From contig NZ_JACICC010000001.1 in assembly GCF_014195635.1 (NCBI RefSeq), positions 372,001-436,000 of the forward strand: a stretch of DNA of 64,000 bases, given 5' to 3'. Of this stretch, positions 38,532-46,615 are shown in pieces. A program made the position numbers and the translations under genes. How positions within the stretch are numbered: the stretch's first letter is position 1; every line of letters begins with the position of its first letter. The notes under the pieces are model-generated. The model was not told the DNA's origin. It did no database searches and saw nothing but the letters and a program-made list of their open reading frames with translations. Source of the DNA: Pseudochelatococcus contaminans (GTDB lineage Bacteria; Pseudomonadota; Alphaproteobacteria; Rhizobiales; Beijerinckiaceae).

Positions 38532-38757
38532 CGGTGTGCCAGCCCTTGCATGTTGCGGGCGATGGCCGACAAGAGCCGGTCGCCTCCGTGGACAATTTGC
38601 GGCAAGGTAGCCGTAGAGGCTTTCCGCCACAAGCGACTTGCGATTGCATCTTCTATTCACACGATTATGCGATTTGATGTCAGATGATTGACAGATTCGT
38701 TGCCAGGGCGATTACTGCTGCGCGGCGGATGTAGCGTACAAGCAGATCGGGTGAGGT
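38532..38757 (+). promoter_or_regulatory. Divergent potG/puuA control region with candidate puuA promoter
   Basis: Shared region between polyamine import (-) and putrescine catabolism (+). On the + strand TTGACA (38688-38693) is followed after 17 bases by ATTACT (38711-38716), a weak -10. The -35 box lies inside the small inverted repeat TGTCA-GATGAT-TGACA (38679-38693), which could be an operator. A common regulator for uptake and degradation would fit but none is encoded nearby. Confidence 0.35.
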
Positions 38758-40152
38758 ATGACGAGGAAGAAAACAGCGCAGAAGCCCAGCCGGAGGCTGC
38801 GCGGCGCGGCGAATCTCGAAGAGGCCCGCGATTTTGTTGCACAGCGGGGCATCGAGGAACTGGAGTGCTTCGTCGCCAATCAGGCCGGGGTGGCGCGCGG
38901 CAAGGTGATGCCGGCGGAGAAGTTTCTCGGCAACCCCACCATGAGCCTGCCGGGCGCGATCTTCTACCAGACCATCGCCGGCGATTATCCCGAGGATGTG
39001 CTGTTGCAGGAAATGCCGGCAGACGGCGATCTCGTTCTGCGGCCCGATTTCTCCACGCTCGCCGCCGTGCCATGGGCGCCCGACCCGACGGCGCAGATCA
39101 TTCTCGATGCCTTCCACCGCGACGGCCGCCCGCTGGAAAACGCCCCCCGGCAGGTTTTGAAGCGCGTGCTGGAGTTCTACCGCCGCAGCGGTTGGGAACC
39201 CATCGTTGCGCCGGAGATCGAGTTCTACCTCGTCAAGCGCAACACCGATCCCGACTATCCGCTGGAGCCGCCGATCGGCCGTTCCGGGCGGGCGGAAATC
39301 GGCCGGCAGGCTTATTCCATCTCGGCGGTGAACGAGTTCGACGATCTGTTCGAGGATATCTACGACTATTCCGAGGCGCAGGGCCTCGCCATCGACGCGC
39401 TCATCCACGAGGAAGGCGCGGGGCAGATGGAGATCAACCTGCGCCACGGCCATCCGCTGGATCTGGCCGATCAGGTTTTTCTGTTCAAGCGCACCATCCG
39501 CGAGGCTGCGCTTCAGCACGATATGTACGCCACGTTCATGGCCAAGCCCATTGCCCGCCAGCCGGGCTCGGCCATGCATATCCACACGTCCGTCGTCAAC
39601 ATGCAGACGGGGCGAAACCTGTTCTCCAACGAGGACGGCTCGCCGTCTCCGGAGTTTTTCTCGTTCATTGCCGGCTTGCAGACCTATCTGCCGGCGGCGA
39701 TGTCCATGCTTGCGCCTTACGTCAATTCCTACCGCCGGCTGACGCGCAATTCCACCGCGCCGATCAACCTGCGCTGGGGCTATGACAATCGCACCACGGG
39801 CTTGCGCATTCCGCCATCCGATCCGGCTGCGCGGCGGGTGGAGAACCGGGTGCCGTCTTCCGATGCCAATCCCTATCTCGCCATCGCCGCGACATTGGCC
39901 TGCGGTTATCTCGGCATCGAGGGCGGATTACAGCCGGGCGAGCCGGTGACCGGGTCGGCCTACAACCTCGATTACGATCTGCCGCGCGGCATTCTGGAGG
40001 CGGTGATCGAACTGGGTGAATGCGAACCGTTGATCGAGGTGCTCGGCGAACATTTCGTCAAGACCTACTCGGCGGTGAAGCGCACCGAGTTCGAGACGTT
40101 CATGCAGGTCATCAGCCCGTGGGAGCGGGAATATCTGTTGCTGAACGTCTAA
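38758..40152 (+). CDS. puuA: Glutamine synthetase-family gamma-glutamylputrescine synthetase (PuuA-like)
   Basis: ATP-dependent ligase of the glutamine synthetase fold. 464 residues. Catalytic blocks: APEIEFYLV (metal glutamates), EGAGQMEINLRHGHPLDLAD, HIHTSVVN (ammonia/glutamate site region) and the ATP-binding RNSTAPINLRWGYDNRTTG. The lack of a clear adenylylation site and the context (polyamine importer on one side, a PuuB-like oxidase on the other) favour gamma-glutamylation of putrescine or a related amine over nitrogen assimilation. GTGAGG lies just before the ATG. Confidence 0.82.
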   Translation: MTRKKTAQKPSRRLRGAANLEEARDFVAQRGIEELECFVANQAGVARGKVMPAEKFLGNPTMSLPGAIFYQTIAGDYPEDVLLQEMPADGDLVLRPDFSTLAAVPWAPDPTAQIILDAFHRDGRPLENAPRQVLKRVLEFYRRSGWEPIVAPEIEFYLVKRNTDPDYPLEPPIGRSGRAEIGRQAYSISAVNEFDDLFEDIYDYSEAQGLAIDALIHEEGAGQMEINLRHGHPLDLADQVFLFKRTIREAALQHDMYATFMAKPIARQPGSAMHIHTSVVNMQTGRNLFSNEDGSPSPEFFSFIAGLQTYLPAAMSMLAPYVNSYRRLTRNSTAPINLRWGYDNRTTGLRIPPSDPAARRVENRVPSSDANPYLAIAATLACGYLGIEGGLQPGEPVTGSAYNLDYDLPRGILEAVIELGECEPLIEVLGEHFVKTYSAVKRTEFETFMQVISPWEREYLLLNV

Positions 40153-40235
40153 AATAACGTCTGACATTCTTCGGCCGAATCCATTATTGACACTCTCCTT
40201 CGCTCTGTCCCTCTCGCATTTCGGATCGACGGCCG

Positions 40236-41516
40236 ATGGCGCCTTCCTTGCTTACGAATCTCTATGGCGCTGTTCCGGACACGGCAGCGCCACGGCCTGC
40301 GGTTGCGGGTGACGATACCGCCGATGTCTGCATCGTCGGGGCCGGGTTTACCGGCCTTGGCGCGGCGCTGACACTCGCCCGCGCGGGCGTCGGCGTGCGC
40401 GTCGTCGAAGCGCTGGCCGTCGGCGGCGGGGCCTCCGGCGTCAACGGCGGCCAGGTGCATCCGGGCCAGCGGCGCGATCAGGCGTGGCTCGAATCGCACG
40501 TCGGGACAGAGCGCGCCCGCGCGTTGTGGGACATTGCGGAAGAAGCGCGTATCTGGCTTCAAACCGTGATCGCCGATGACGCCATTGCCTGCGATTTCCG
40601 GCCGGGTCTGTTGTCCATCGCCCATCGCCCGCGTCATTTCCGCATGCTGGCGGAAGATGCCGAGCATCTGGCCCGCATCTACGGCGTTGACGGGCTTGAG
40701 GTGCTGGAGGGCGCCGCCATCGAGAAGTACACCCACATGCGGGGGGCGCATGGCGGCGTGTTCAATCCTCACGGCGGGCAGCTTGACCCGTTGGCGCTGA
40801 CGCGCGGGCTGGCGCGCGCCGCGGAGGCCCATGGCGCGCGCATTCACGAACGCTCACGCGTGCGGCAGGTGGTTGCCGATGGCGATGACTGGCGTGTGGT
40901 GACGAACGGCGGCACAGTGCGGGCGCGGTCGGTGCTGCTCACCGGCGATGGATCGCTGGGGGATCTGTCGCCCCTGACGGCCTCGCATGTCATGCCGCTG
41001 GTGAACTTCATGATCGCGACCGCGCCGCTCGAAACAGGGCTGGCCGATTCGGTCCTTTCCGAGCCGATTGCTGCGTCGGATACGCGGTTCGTGGTCAATT
41101 ATTTTCGCCGCACCGATGACAACCGCATCATCTTCGGCGGCGGCGAGAGCTATGGCGATAATCTGCCGGACGATTTCGAGCGCAGGGTGCGCGAGCGCAT
41201 GTTGGGCCTCTATCCCCAGCTCCGCGATGCCCCCATCACCCACGGCTGGGGCGGCAGGCTTGGCATCACGATGACGCGGCTGCCTTTTGTGCGCCGGCCC
41301 GACAACGGTTTTTACATCGCTTCCGGGTTTTCAGGGCAAGGCGTGATGCTGGGGCCGTACACCGGGCGCATCGTCGCAGAAGCTATGCTGGGCGATGACA
41401 GCCGTTTCAGACAACTGGCTTCGCTGCCTGTGCCCCCGCTGCCGGGCGGGCGCTGGCTGCGTCGGCCGTTGCTGACGGCGGCGATGATCGGCTTTGGCCT
41501 GCTGGATCGCCTGTAA
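40236..41516 (+). CDS. puuB: FAD-dependent oxidoreductase, gamma-glutamylputrescine oxidase-like (PuuB)
   Basis: DAO-family flavoenzyme, 426 residues. Dinucleotide-binding motif CIVGAGFTGLGAALTLARAG at about 30-49, then GGGASGVNGGQVHPGQR, a typical PuuB/OrdL feature. The C-terminal part has GWGGRLGITMTRLPFVRR and GFYIASGFSGQGVMLGPYTG. It would oxidise gamma-glutamylputrescine to the aldehyde, next step after PuuA. PuuC and PuuD, the later steps, are not in the window. An 83-base gap after puuA suggests co-transcription. Confidence 0.82.
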   Translation: MAPSLLTNLYGAVPDTAAPRPAVAGDDTADVCIVGAGFTGLGAALTLARAGVGVRVVEALAVGGGASGVNGGQVHPGQRRDQAWLESHVGTERARALWDIAEEARIWLQTVIADDAIACDFRPGLLSIAHRPRHFRMLAEDAEHLARIYGVDGLEVLEGAAIEKYTHMRGAHGGVFNPHGGQLDPLALTRGLARAAEAHGARIHERSRVRQVVADGDDWRVVTNGGTVRARSVLLTGDGSLGDLSPLTASHVMPLVNFMIATAPLETGLADSVLSEPIAASDTRFVVNYFRRTDDNRIIFGGGESYGDNLPDDFERRVRERMLGLYPQLRDAPITHGWGGRLGITMTRLPFVRRPDNGFYIASGFSGQGVMLGPYTGRIVAEAMLGDDSRFRQLASLPVPPLPGGRWLRRPLLTAAMIGFGLLDRL

Positions 41517-41521
41517 GATGC

Positions 41522-42136
41522 TCAGGGCGCGGGCGTATCGTCTGACGCCGGCAGCGGCACGGGCGACGGCGAGAGCGTGCGCAGATAGGCGATGATGTCG
41601 GCGCGTTCAGTTGGCTTCGCCAGCCCGGCGAACGACATTGTCGTGCCGGGGATGTACTTTTTCGGGTTGGTGATGAACCTGTCGAGTTCCTCATAGGTCC
41701 ATGTGGCCCCGGTCCCGGCATGCGCTCTCATCGCGGTGGAATAGCCGAACTTCTCGCTGGCTCCGACCGGGCGATCGATGATGTCGTAGAGGCCCGGGCC
41801 GGCGCGCGAGCTTCCGCCGGGGACGAAGTTGTGGCACGCCCGGCATTTGATGGCCGCGCGCGCCCCGCGCGCCGGATCGGCCCGCGCCAGCAGGGTTGCA
41901 AGCGTCAGTTCTTCATCCTGCAAGGGTGCGGGCGGTGCATTGACCGCAGGCTGCGCAACCGTTGTTGCAGGTGCGGCAGGGGCGACGGGTGCGGCCACGG
42001 TGTTCGATAGCGTGCTGTCGTCATCGCCGGAAGACGGCCCGTCCAGAACGGCGTTCGAGATGATGCCGGCGCCTGTCACGACGAGGAGGGTGCTCAGCAC
42101 GACCGCCGCAATTCTGTTCAGGTCGAATCGATTCAT
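41522..42136 (-). CDS. Membrane-anchored cytochrome c (CycM-like)
   Basis: Class I c-type cytochrome of 204 residues. Uncleaved N-terminal anchor (about 8-30, IAAVVLSTLLVVTGAGIISNAV), an Ala/Pro-rich spacer of some 45 residues, then the heme site CRACH and axial methionine in PGTTMSFAGL. This architecture matches CycM/cytochrome c552, which shuttles electrons between the bc1 complex and terminal oxidases in rhizobia. Its position divergent from kdsB-pheA is conserved in the group. The C terminus is again Pro/Ala-rich. Confidence 0.87.
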   Translation of the reverse strand: MNRFDLNRIAAVVLSTLLVVTGAGIISNAVLDGPSSGDDDSTLSNTVAAPVAPAAPATTVAQPAVNAPPAPLQDEELTLATLLARADPARGARAAIKCRACHNFVPGGSSRAGPGLYDIIDRPVGASEKFGYSTAMRAHAGTGATWTYEELDRFITNPKKYIPGTTMSFAGLAKPTERADIIAYLRTLSPSPVPLPASDDTPAP

Positions 42137-42373
42137 CCCGATATGGCCTCACCCCATCAAAACAGGCGTTCCGATTTCGCGCCTGTCGCCCGCCATCAAA
42201 GTTGCGGCTGAACTAACTATTTTACCGGGATGGTTGCAACTTTTGCGAACGGCAAATTATTCATGCCCTCTGGCCCCGTCTCGCTGATCATGCCGCTTGA
42301 TTATGAAGCACTATTGGGTGTTTGTGAGCATCAGAAGGCAGCGAAATTCCTTCCGCTGCGACAAAGGTGCTCG

Positions 42374-43117
42374 ATGCGTTCCCCTGTCGTTGTCATTCCC
42401 GCCCGTCTCGCCGCCACCCGCCTGCCACGCAAACCGTTGGCCGATATAGGCGGCGTGCCGATGATCGTTCATGTCCTGCGGCGGGCGCAGCAGGCAGATG
42501 TGGGGCCGGTCATCGTCGCGACCGATTCGGACGAGATCGCTGACGCGGTTACCTCCGCCGGTGGACGGGCGGTGCGCACGCGTGCCGATCATCCCTCCGG
42601 TTCCGACCGAATCGCCGAAGCGGTGGCTGCCATTGACCCGCAAGGCGTTCACGATGTCGTGGTCAACGTGCAGGGCGATCTGCCGACCATCGATCCGCGC
42701 GTGATCGCTTCCGCGCTCGATCCGCTGGCGGATGAAGCCGTCGATATCGCGACCCTTGCCGCCATCATCACGCGGGAGGAGGAGCGCACCGCGCCCAGCG
42801 TCGTCAAGGTGGTGGGCAGCCCGCTGGCCGAACGGCGATTGCGGGCGCTCTACTTCACCCGCGCCACCGCCCCCTGGGGGGAGGGGCCATTGTTTCATCA
42901 TATCGGGCTTTATGCCTATCGCCGCTCGGCGCTGGAGCGTTTCATCTCCCTGCCGCCGTCGACGCTTGAGCAGCGGGAGAAACTGGAACAGCTTCGCGCA
43001 CTCGAAAACGGCATGCGCATCGATGTTGCCATCGTCGACGACATGCCGCTGGGTGTCGACACGCCCGACGACCTCGCCCGTGCCCGCGCCACTCTTGAAG
43101 GGAAGACATCCGCATGA
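42374..43117 (+). CDS. kdsB: CMP-KDO synthetase (3-deoxy-manno-octulosonate cytidylyltransferase)
   Basis: Activates KDO with CTP for lipopolysaccharide inner core. 247 residues from the ATG at 42374 with AAGGTG upstream; an in-frame extension to 42230 has no similarity. Conserved parts: [20 protein letters not shown] (CTP loop), [36 protein letters not shown] and the C-terminal [12 protein letters not shown]. It overlaps pheA by four bases (ATGA). Confidence 0.96.
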   Translation: MRSPVVVIPARLAATRLPRKPLADIGGVPMIVHVLRRAQQADVGPVIVATDSDEIADAVTSAGGRAVRTRADHPSGSDRIAEAVAAIDPQGVHDVVVNVQGDLPTIDPRVIASALDPLADEAVDIATLAAIITREEERTAPSVVKVVGSPLAERRLRALYFTRATAPWGEGPLFHHIGLYAYRRSALERFISLPPSTLEQREKLEQLRALENGMRIDVAIVDDMPLGVDTPDDLARARATLEGKTSA

Positions 43118-44019
43118 TCAGTTCGTTCGACCGCAACCCGGAAGCTCTTCCCACGCCGAAAGTGATTTCTTATCAGGGCGAGCCGGGCGCGAACTCGCAT
43201 ATCGCCGCTCACGAGGTGTTTCCGGATTGGGAGCCGCTTCCGTGTGCCACGTTCGAGGATGCGCTGGCGGCGATTACATCCGGACAGGCGGGACTTGGCA
43301 TGATCCCGATCGAAAATTCGATCGCCGGTCGCGTCGCCGACATTCATCATCTGCTGCCCGCTTCCGGCCTGCACATCGTTGGCGAGCACTTCCTCCCCAT
43401 CCGCTTCCAGCTTCTGGCGCCGCAAGGCGCGACCCGTGATACCCTGACGACAGTGCATAGCCATGTTCATGCGCTGGGGCAGTGCCGCCGGATCATCCGG
43501 GAGCTGGGTCTGAAAGCGGTGGTGGCGCAGGACACGGCCGGCGCAGCCCGGCAGGTGGCCGAATGGAACGATCCGACCCAGGCCGCGCTCGCGCCACAAC
43601 TGGCCGCGGACATTTATGGCCTGGTCAATCTGGGGCGCGATGTCGAAGACGAAAGCAACAACACGACCCGCTTTGTGCTGCTGTCGCGGGAAGCGCAGTG
43701 GGTGCCCGCCGGAAGCGAGCCGGTCGTGACCAGTTTCATGTTCCGCGTGCGCAACGTGCCGGCGGCTCTTTACAAGGCTCTCGGCGGTTTTGCGACAAAT
43801 GGCATCAACCTTACCAAGCTTGAAAGCTATATGTTGGGCGGGCGGTTCCTCGCGACGCAATTCTATGCCGAGGTGGATGGCCATCCCGATGACCGCTCGC
43901 TGAAACTGGCGCTGGAGGAACTGGCGTTTTTTTCCCGGGAGGTCAGGATTCTCGGTGTTTATCCCGCGCATCCATTTCGAGGAACCCAGACAAAGGACAC
44001 AGTGGACTACGACATCTGA
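43114..44019 (+). CDS. pheA: Prephenate dehydratase
   Basis: Monofunctional enzyme converting prephenate to phenylpyruvate for phenylalanine synthesis; no chorismate mutase domain. 301 residues. The catalytic domain has [29 protein letters not shown], and DNTTRF-type motif [11 protein letters not shown]. The C-terminal ACT domain contains [23 protein letters not shown] (cited in part, GINLTKLES), the phenylalanine-sensing site. Coupled to kdsB by overlap. Confidence 0.96.
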   Translation: MISSFDRNPEALPTPKVISYQGEPGANSHIAAHEVFPDWEPLPCATFEDALAAITSGQAGLGMIPIENSIAGRVADIHHLLPASGLHIVGEHFLPIRFQLLAPQGATRDTLTTVHSHVHALGQCRRIIRELGLKAVVAQDTAGAARQVAEWNDPTQAALAPQLAADIYGLVNLGRDVEDESNNTTRFVLLSREAQWVPAGSEPVVTSFMFRVRNVPAALYKALGGFATNGINLTKLESYMLGGRFLATQFYAEVDGHPDDRSLKLALEELAFFSREVRILGVYPAHPFRGTQTKDTVDYDI

Positions 44020-44186
44020 ACCACGGTTTGTCTGAGCGTTTGGTGTGGAAAAAAGATGTGCTCGTGACGGTACTGTCACTCCTTTGCGACAAATAATGCA
44101 GGTGTGTGTCATGCTCCGGCAATGCACGTCCTTTTCAACTGGTTCAGGCAGGATATACTCGCTCCTGCGGTCAGGGTTCCAGTGCA

Positions 44187-45425
44187 ATGCAGTTGGATGA
44201 AGCCACATTGCGGATCGTCGCGATCCTTTTCAGTCTGCTCATCGGCGGGCTCCTGCTGTTTTCGTGGAACAGCAATCGCGTCAACCGCGAGCTTCTCGTC
44301 CTTGGTTCCAGTTTCGGCTCGGCGGCGGTTGGCATCGTTCTCATCGGCATTGCCAGCCTCGGGCAATCCGTCATCTATCTCTATACGGGCGTAACGTTGC
44401 TTTTCTTTGCCTATGGCGGGGGATGGCAAACGATGCGCATTTTCGAGCGGCGGCCGGTGAAGCCATGGCTGGCCGGGCTCGGGGGGATTTTCTGGCTTGC
44501 TCTCAGCCTCATCGATCCCGAACACGGCCCCTTGATCACAGCTCTGGCAGTGGCGGTCGTTCCTGCATCCTATACGGCGCTGATGGGGTTTGAGCTGTGG
44601 CGCGGTCGCGGCGAGTATCTGCCGTCGCGCTTCGCCTTGTGCATGGTCGTGGGTCTCGATTCCGTGCTTCTCGTCATGCGCGGCGTGTTCATCATGATTG
44701 CCGCCAGCGAGGCGCACAGGTGGACGGAAACGCAACTGACGATGACGCTGTCGCTGCTGATCGTGCTCGTCAACGTGGCAGTCGGTTATCTCATGCTGTC
44801 GCTGATCAAGGAGCGGCTTGAGACGGAGCAGCGGGCGCAGACGTTGATCGACCCGCTCACGGGCCTTGGCAACCGCCGGGCGCTGCATTTGCACGCCGAG
44901 CGAATCCTGCGCCGGCAGGCGACGTCCGGGCAATCGGTGTGCGTCGCGATCATCGATCTCGATCATTTCAAGAAGATCAACGATACCTTCGGTCACTTCA
45001 TGGGCGACAGCGTGTTGCGCACCTTCGCGGAACGGGCGACGTTGAAGCTGCGCCCGGTGGATTACCTTTTCCGGGTCGGCGGCGAGGAGTTTCTGTGCAT
45101 TCTTCAGGCTGCCGAGGAGCGCGATGCCGTTGGCGTCATGGAGCGTATTCGCCGGTCCATGAAAAGCTACCGGATAGGCGAGGGCACAGAGGCGCGCGGC
45201 GTGACGCTGAGCGCCGGCATCGCGTCGTCGCGGCGGGTGGGATACGATCTTGAAGACCTGACGCGCGCCGCAGACGCCGCTCTTTACAAGGCGAAACGCG
45301 ATGGCCGCAACCGTGTCTGCGTCTATACCGGCGATGATACCCGGCTGGCGGCTGACGTGGAAGGCCGTGCCTGGGCCGAGCCTCGGCCACAGGCAGGGCC
45401 ATTGTCGGGACCGCAGCTGACTTGA
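44187..45425 (+). CDS. Membrane GGDEF-domain diguanylate cyclase
   Basis: About 412 residues: six hydrophobic segments (residues 5-205) form a membrane sensor region, then a GGDEF domain beginning LIDPLTGLGNRRAL. The active-site motif is GGEEF, and an RPVD inhibitory site lies five residues before it, so feedback inhibition by c-di-GMP is predicted. Catalytically competent by sequence. I chose ATG 44187 (MQLDEATLRIV); the frame runs upstream to 44106 without membrane or domain similarity. No c-di-GMP effector or phosphodiesterase is adjacent. Confidence 0.9.
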   Translation: MQLDEATLRIVAILFSLLIGGLLLFSWNSNRVNRELLVLGSSFGSAAVGIVLIGIASLGQSVIYLYTGVTLLFFAYGGGWQTMRIFERRPVKPWLAGLGGIFWLALSLIDPEHGPLITALAVAVVPASYTALMGFELWRGRGEYLPSRFALCMVVGLDSVLLVMRGVFIMIAASEAHRWTETQLTMTLSLLIVLVNVAVGYLMLSLIKERLETEQRAQTLIDPLTGLGNRRALHLHAERILRRQATSGQSVCVAIIDLDHFKKINDTFGHFMGDSVLRTFAERATLKLRPVDYLFRVGGEEFLCILQAAEERDAVGVMERIRRSMKSYRIGEGTEARGVTLSAGIASSRRVGYDLEDLTRAADAALYKAKRDGRNRVCVYTGDDTRLAADVEGRAWAEPRPQAGPLSGPQLT

Positions 45426-45508
45426 CAGACGCGCCCAATAATCCCACACATCGCCTTCCGCCCGGTTTTCACCGGGCCAGCGTGCCGTATCAGTGGGAAG
45501 TGTGATCG

Positions 45509-46507
45509 ATGCCCGTCGCCAGCCTCTCGTCGATCGAGACCTCCAGCGCCAACAAGCCGCCGCTGGAGGTGCTGATTTGCGCTCCGCGCGGTTTCTGCGC
45601 CGGTGTGGTCCGCGCGATCGATGCCGTCGAAAAGGCGTTGCGGATTTACGGCCCGCCCGTCTACGTCCGGCATGAGATCGTTCACAACAAATACGTGGTC
45701 GAAAGCCTTCGCCGCAAGGGCGCGATCTTTGTCGACGAACTCGATGAAATTCCCGATACGCAGGCACCGGTGATCTTTTCCGCGCATGGCGTACCCAAAT
45801 CCGTGCCGTCCGAGGCCGTGCAGCGGCGCTTTTTCGCTATCGACGCGACGTGCCCGCTGGTTACGAAGGTGCACCGCGAGGCCGAGATTCATCACAAGCG
45901 AGGCCGCCATGTCGTGCTGATCGGTCATGCCGGTCATCCCGAGGTGGTGGGCACCATGGGGCAGTTGCCCGCTGGTGCGATCACGCTGATCGAGACCGTC
46001 GCGGATGTCGAGACGCTCGCCCCGCCTGCCGATGTCGAACTGGCCTATGTCACGCAGACGACCTTGTCCGTTGACGATACCGCTGGCGTCGTCGCTGCCC
46101 TGCAGCAGCGGTTTCCGCAAATCGTATCGCCACACAAGCAGGATATCTGTTACGCCACCACCAACAGGCAGGAGGCGGTGAAGCGCGTCGCGCCGCAGGT
46201 GGATGCGATGATCGTGGTGGGGTCGCCGAACTCATCCAACTCCCAGCGCCTGCGTGAGGTCGCCGAACGGGCCGGATGTCCGATATCGCGCCTCGTGCTG
46301 CGCGCCGAGGATATCGACTGGTCGTTGTTCGGCAACATCCGCTCGCTCGGGCTGACTGCTGGAGCTTCCGCGCCTGAAGTTCTCGTGGAAGAGATCATCG
46401 ATGCCTTCGCGGAGCGCTACAACGTGACCGTGGAATCGGTCTCCACGGCGGACGAGAGCGTATTCTTCCCGCTGCCCCGCGAATTGCGGGATCAGGCAGC
46501 TGAATAG
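45509..46507 (+). CDS. ispH: 4-hydroxy-3-methylbut-2-enyl diphosphate reductase IspH
   Basis: Iron-sulfur enzyme making IPP and DMAPP, last step of the MEP pathway started by dxs in this window. 332 residues. The three cluster cysteines are in [15 protein letters not shown] (second cysteine, family position), [11 protein letters not shown] and [14 protein letters not shown]. In many Rhizobiales ispH is followed by thrB-rnhA; here it is followed by a convergent metE, with thrB and rnhA about 10 kb away. Confidence 0.96.
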   Translation: MPVASLSSIETSSANKPPLEVLICAPRGFCAGVVRAIDAVEKALRIYGPPVYVRHEIVHNKYVVESLRRKGAIFVDELDEIPDTQAPVIFSAHGVPKSVPSEAVQRRFFAIDATCPLVTKVHREAEIHHKRGRHVVLIGHAGHPEVVGTMGQLPAGAITLIETVADVETLAPPADVELAYVTQTTLSVDDTAGVVAALQQRFPQIVSPHKQDICYATTNRQEAVKRVAPQVDAMIVVGSPNSSNSQRLREVAERAGCPISRLVLRAEDIDWSLFGNIRSLGLTAGASAPEVLVEEIIDAFAERYNVTVESVSTADESVFFPLPRELRDQAAE

Positions 46508-46556
46508 CAGAGGCTGAAACGCCCATCCTCATTCAACTTGCAACTTTTTAGATTTT

Positions 46557-46580
46557 GGCCGCCGGGTTCGACCGGCGGCC
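46557..46580. terminator. Hairpin between convergent ispH and metE
   Basis: Nine-base-pair stem GGCCGCCGG/CCGGCGGCC with a GTTCGA loop, midway between the two stops. The right flank is TTGTC and the left flank, read on the minus strand, is AAAATC, so no strong U-tract in either direction. A shared bidirectional terminator is plausible from its position. Confidence 0.55.
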
Positions 46581-46615
46581 TTGTCATGTCTGGCGGTCTT
46601 ACTTGGTAGGCGATT

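Noticed and set aside
42916-44208. 430-codon minus-strand open frame opposite kdsB-pheA
   Set aside because: Both + strand genes are intact with full motifs; the antisense frame is a composition artefact.
44109-45767. 552-codon minus-strand open frame opposite the diguanylate cyclase
   Set aside because: The + strand encodes an intact GGDEF protein; the antisense translation has no domain and is Arg/Gln/His-rich low-quality sequence.
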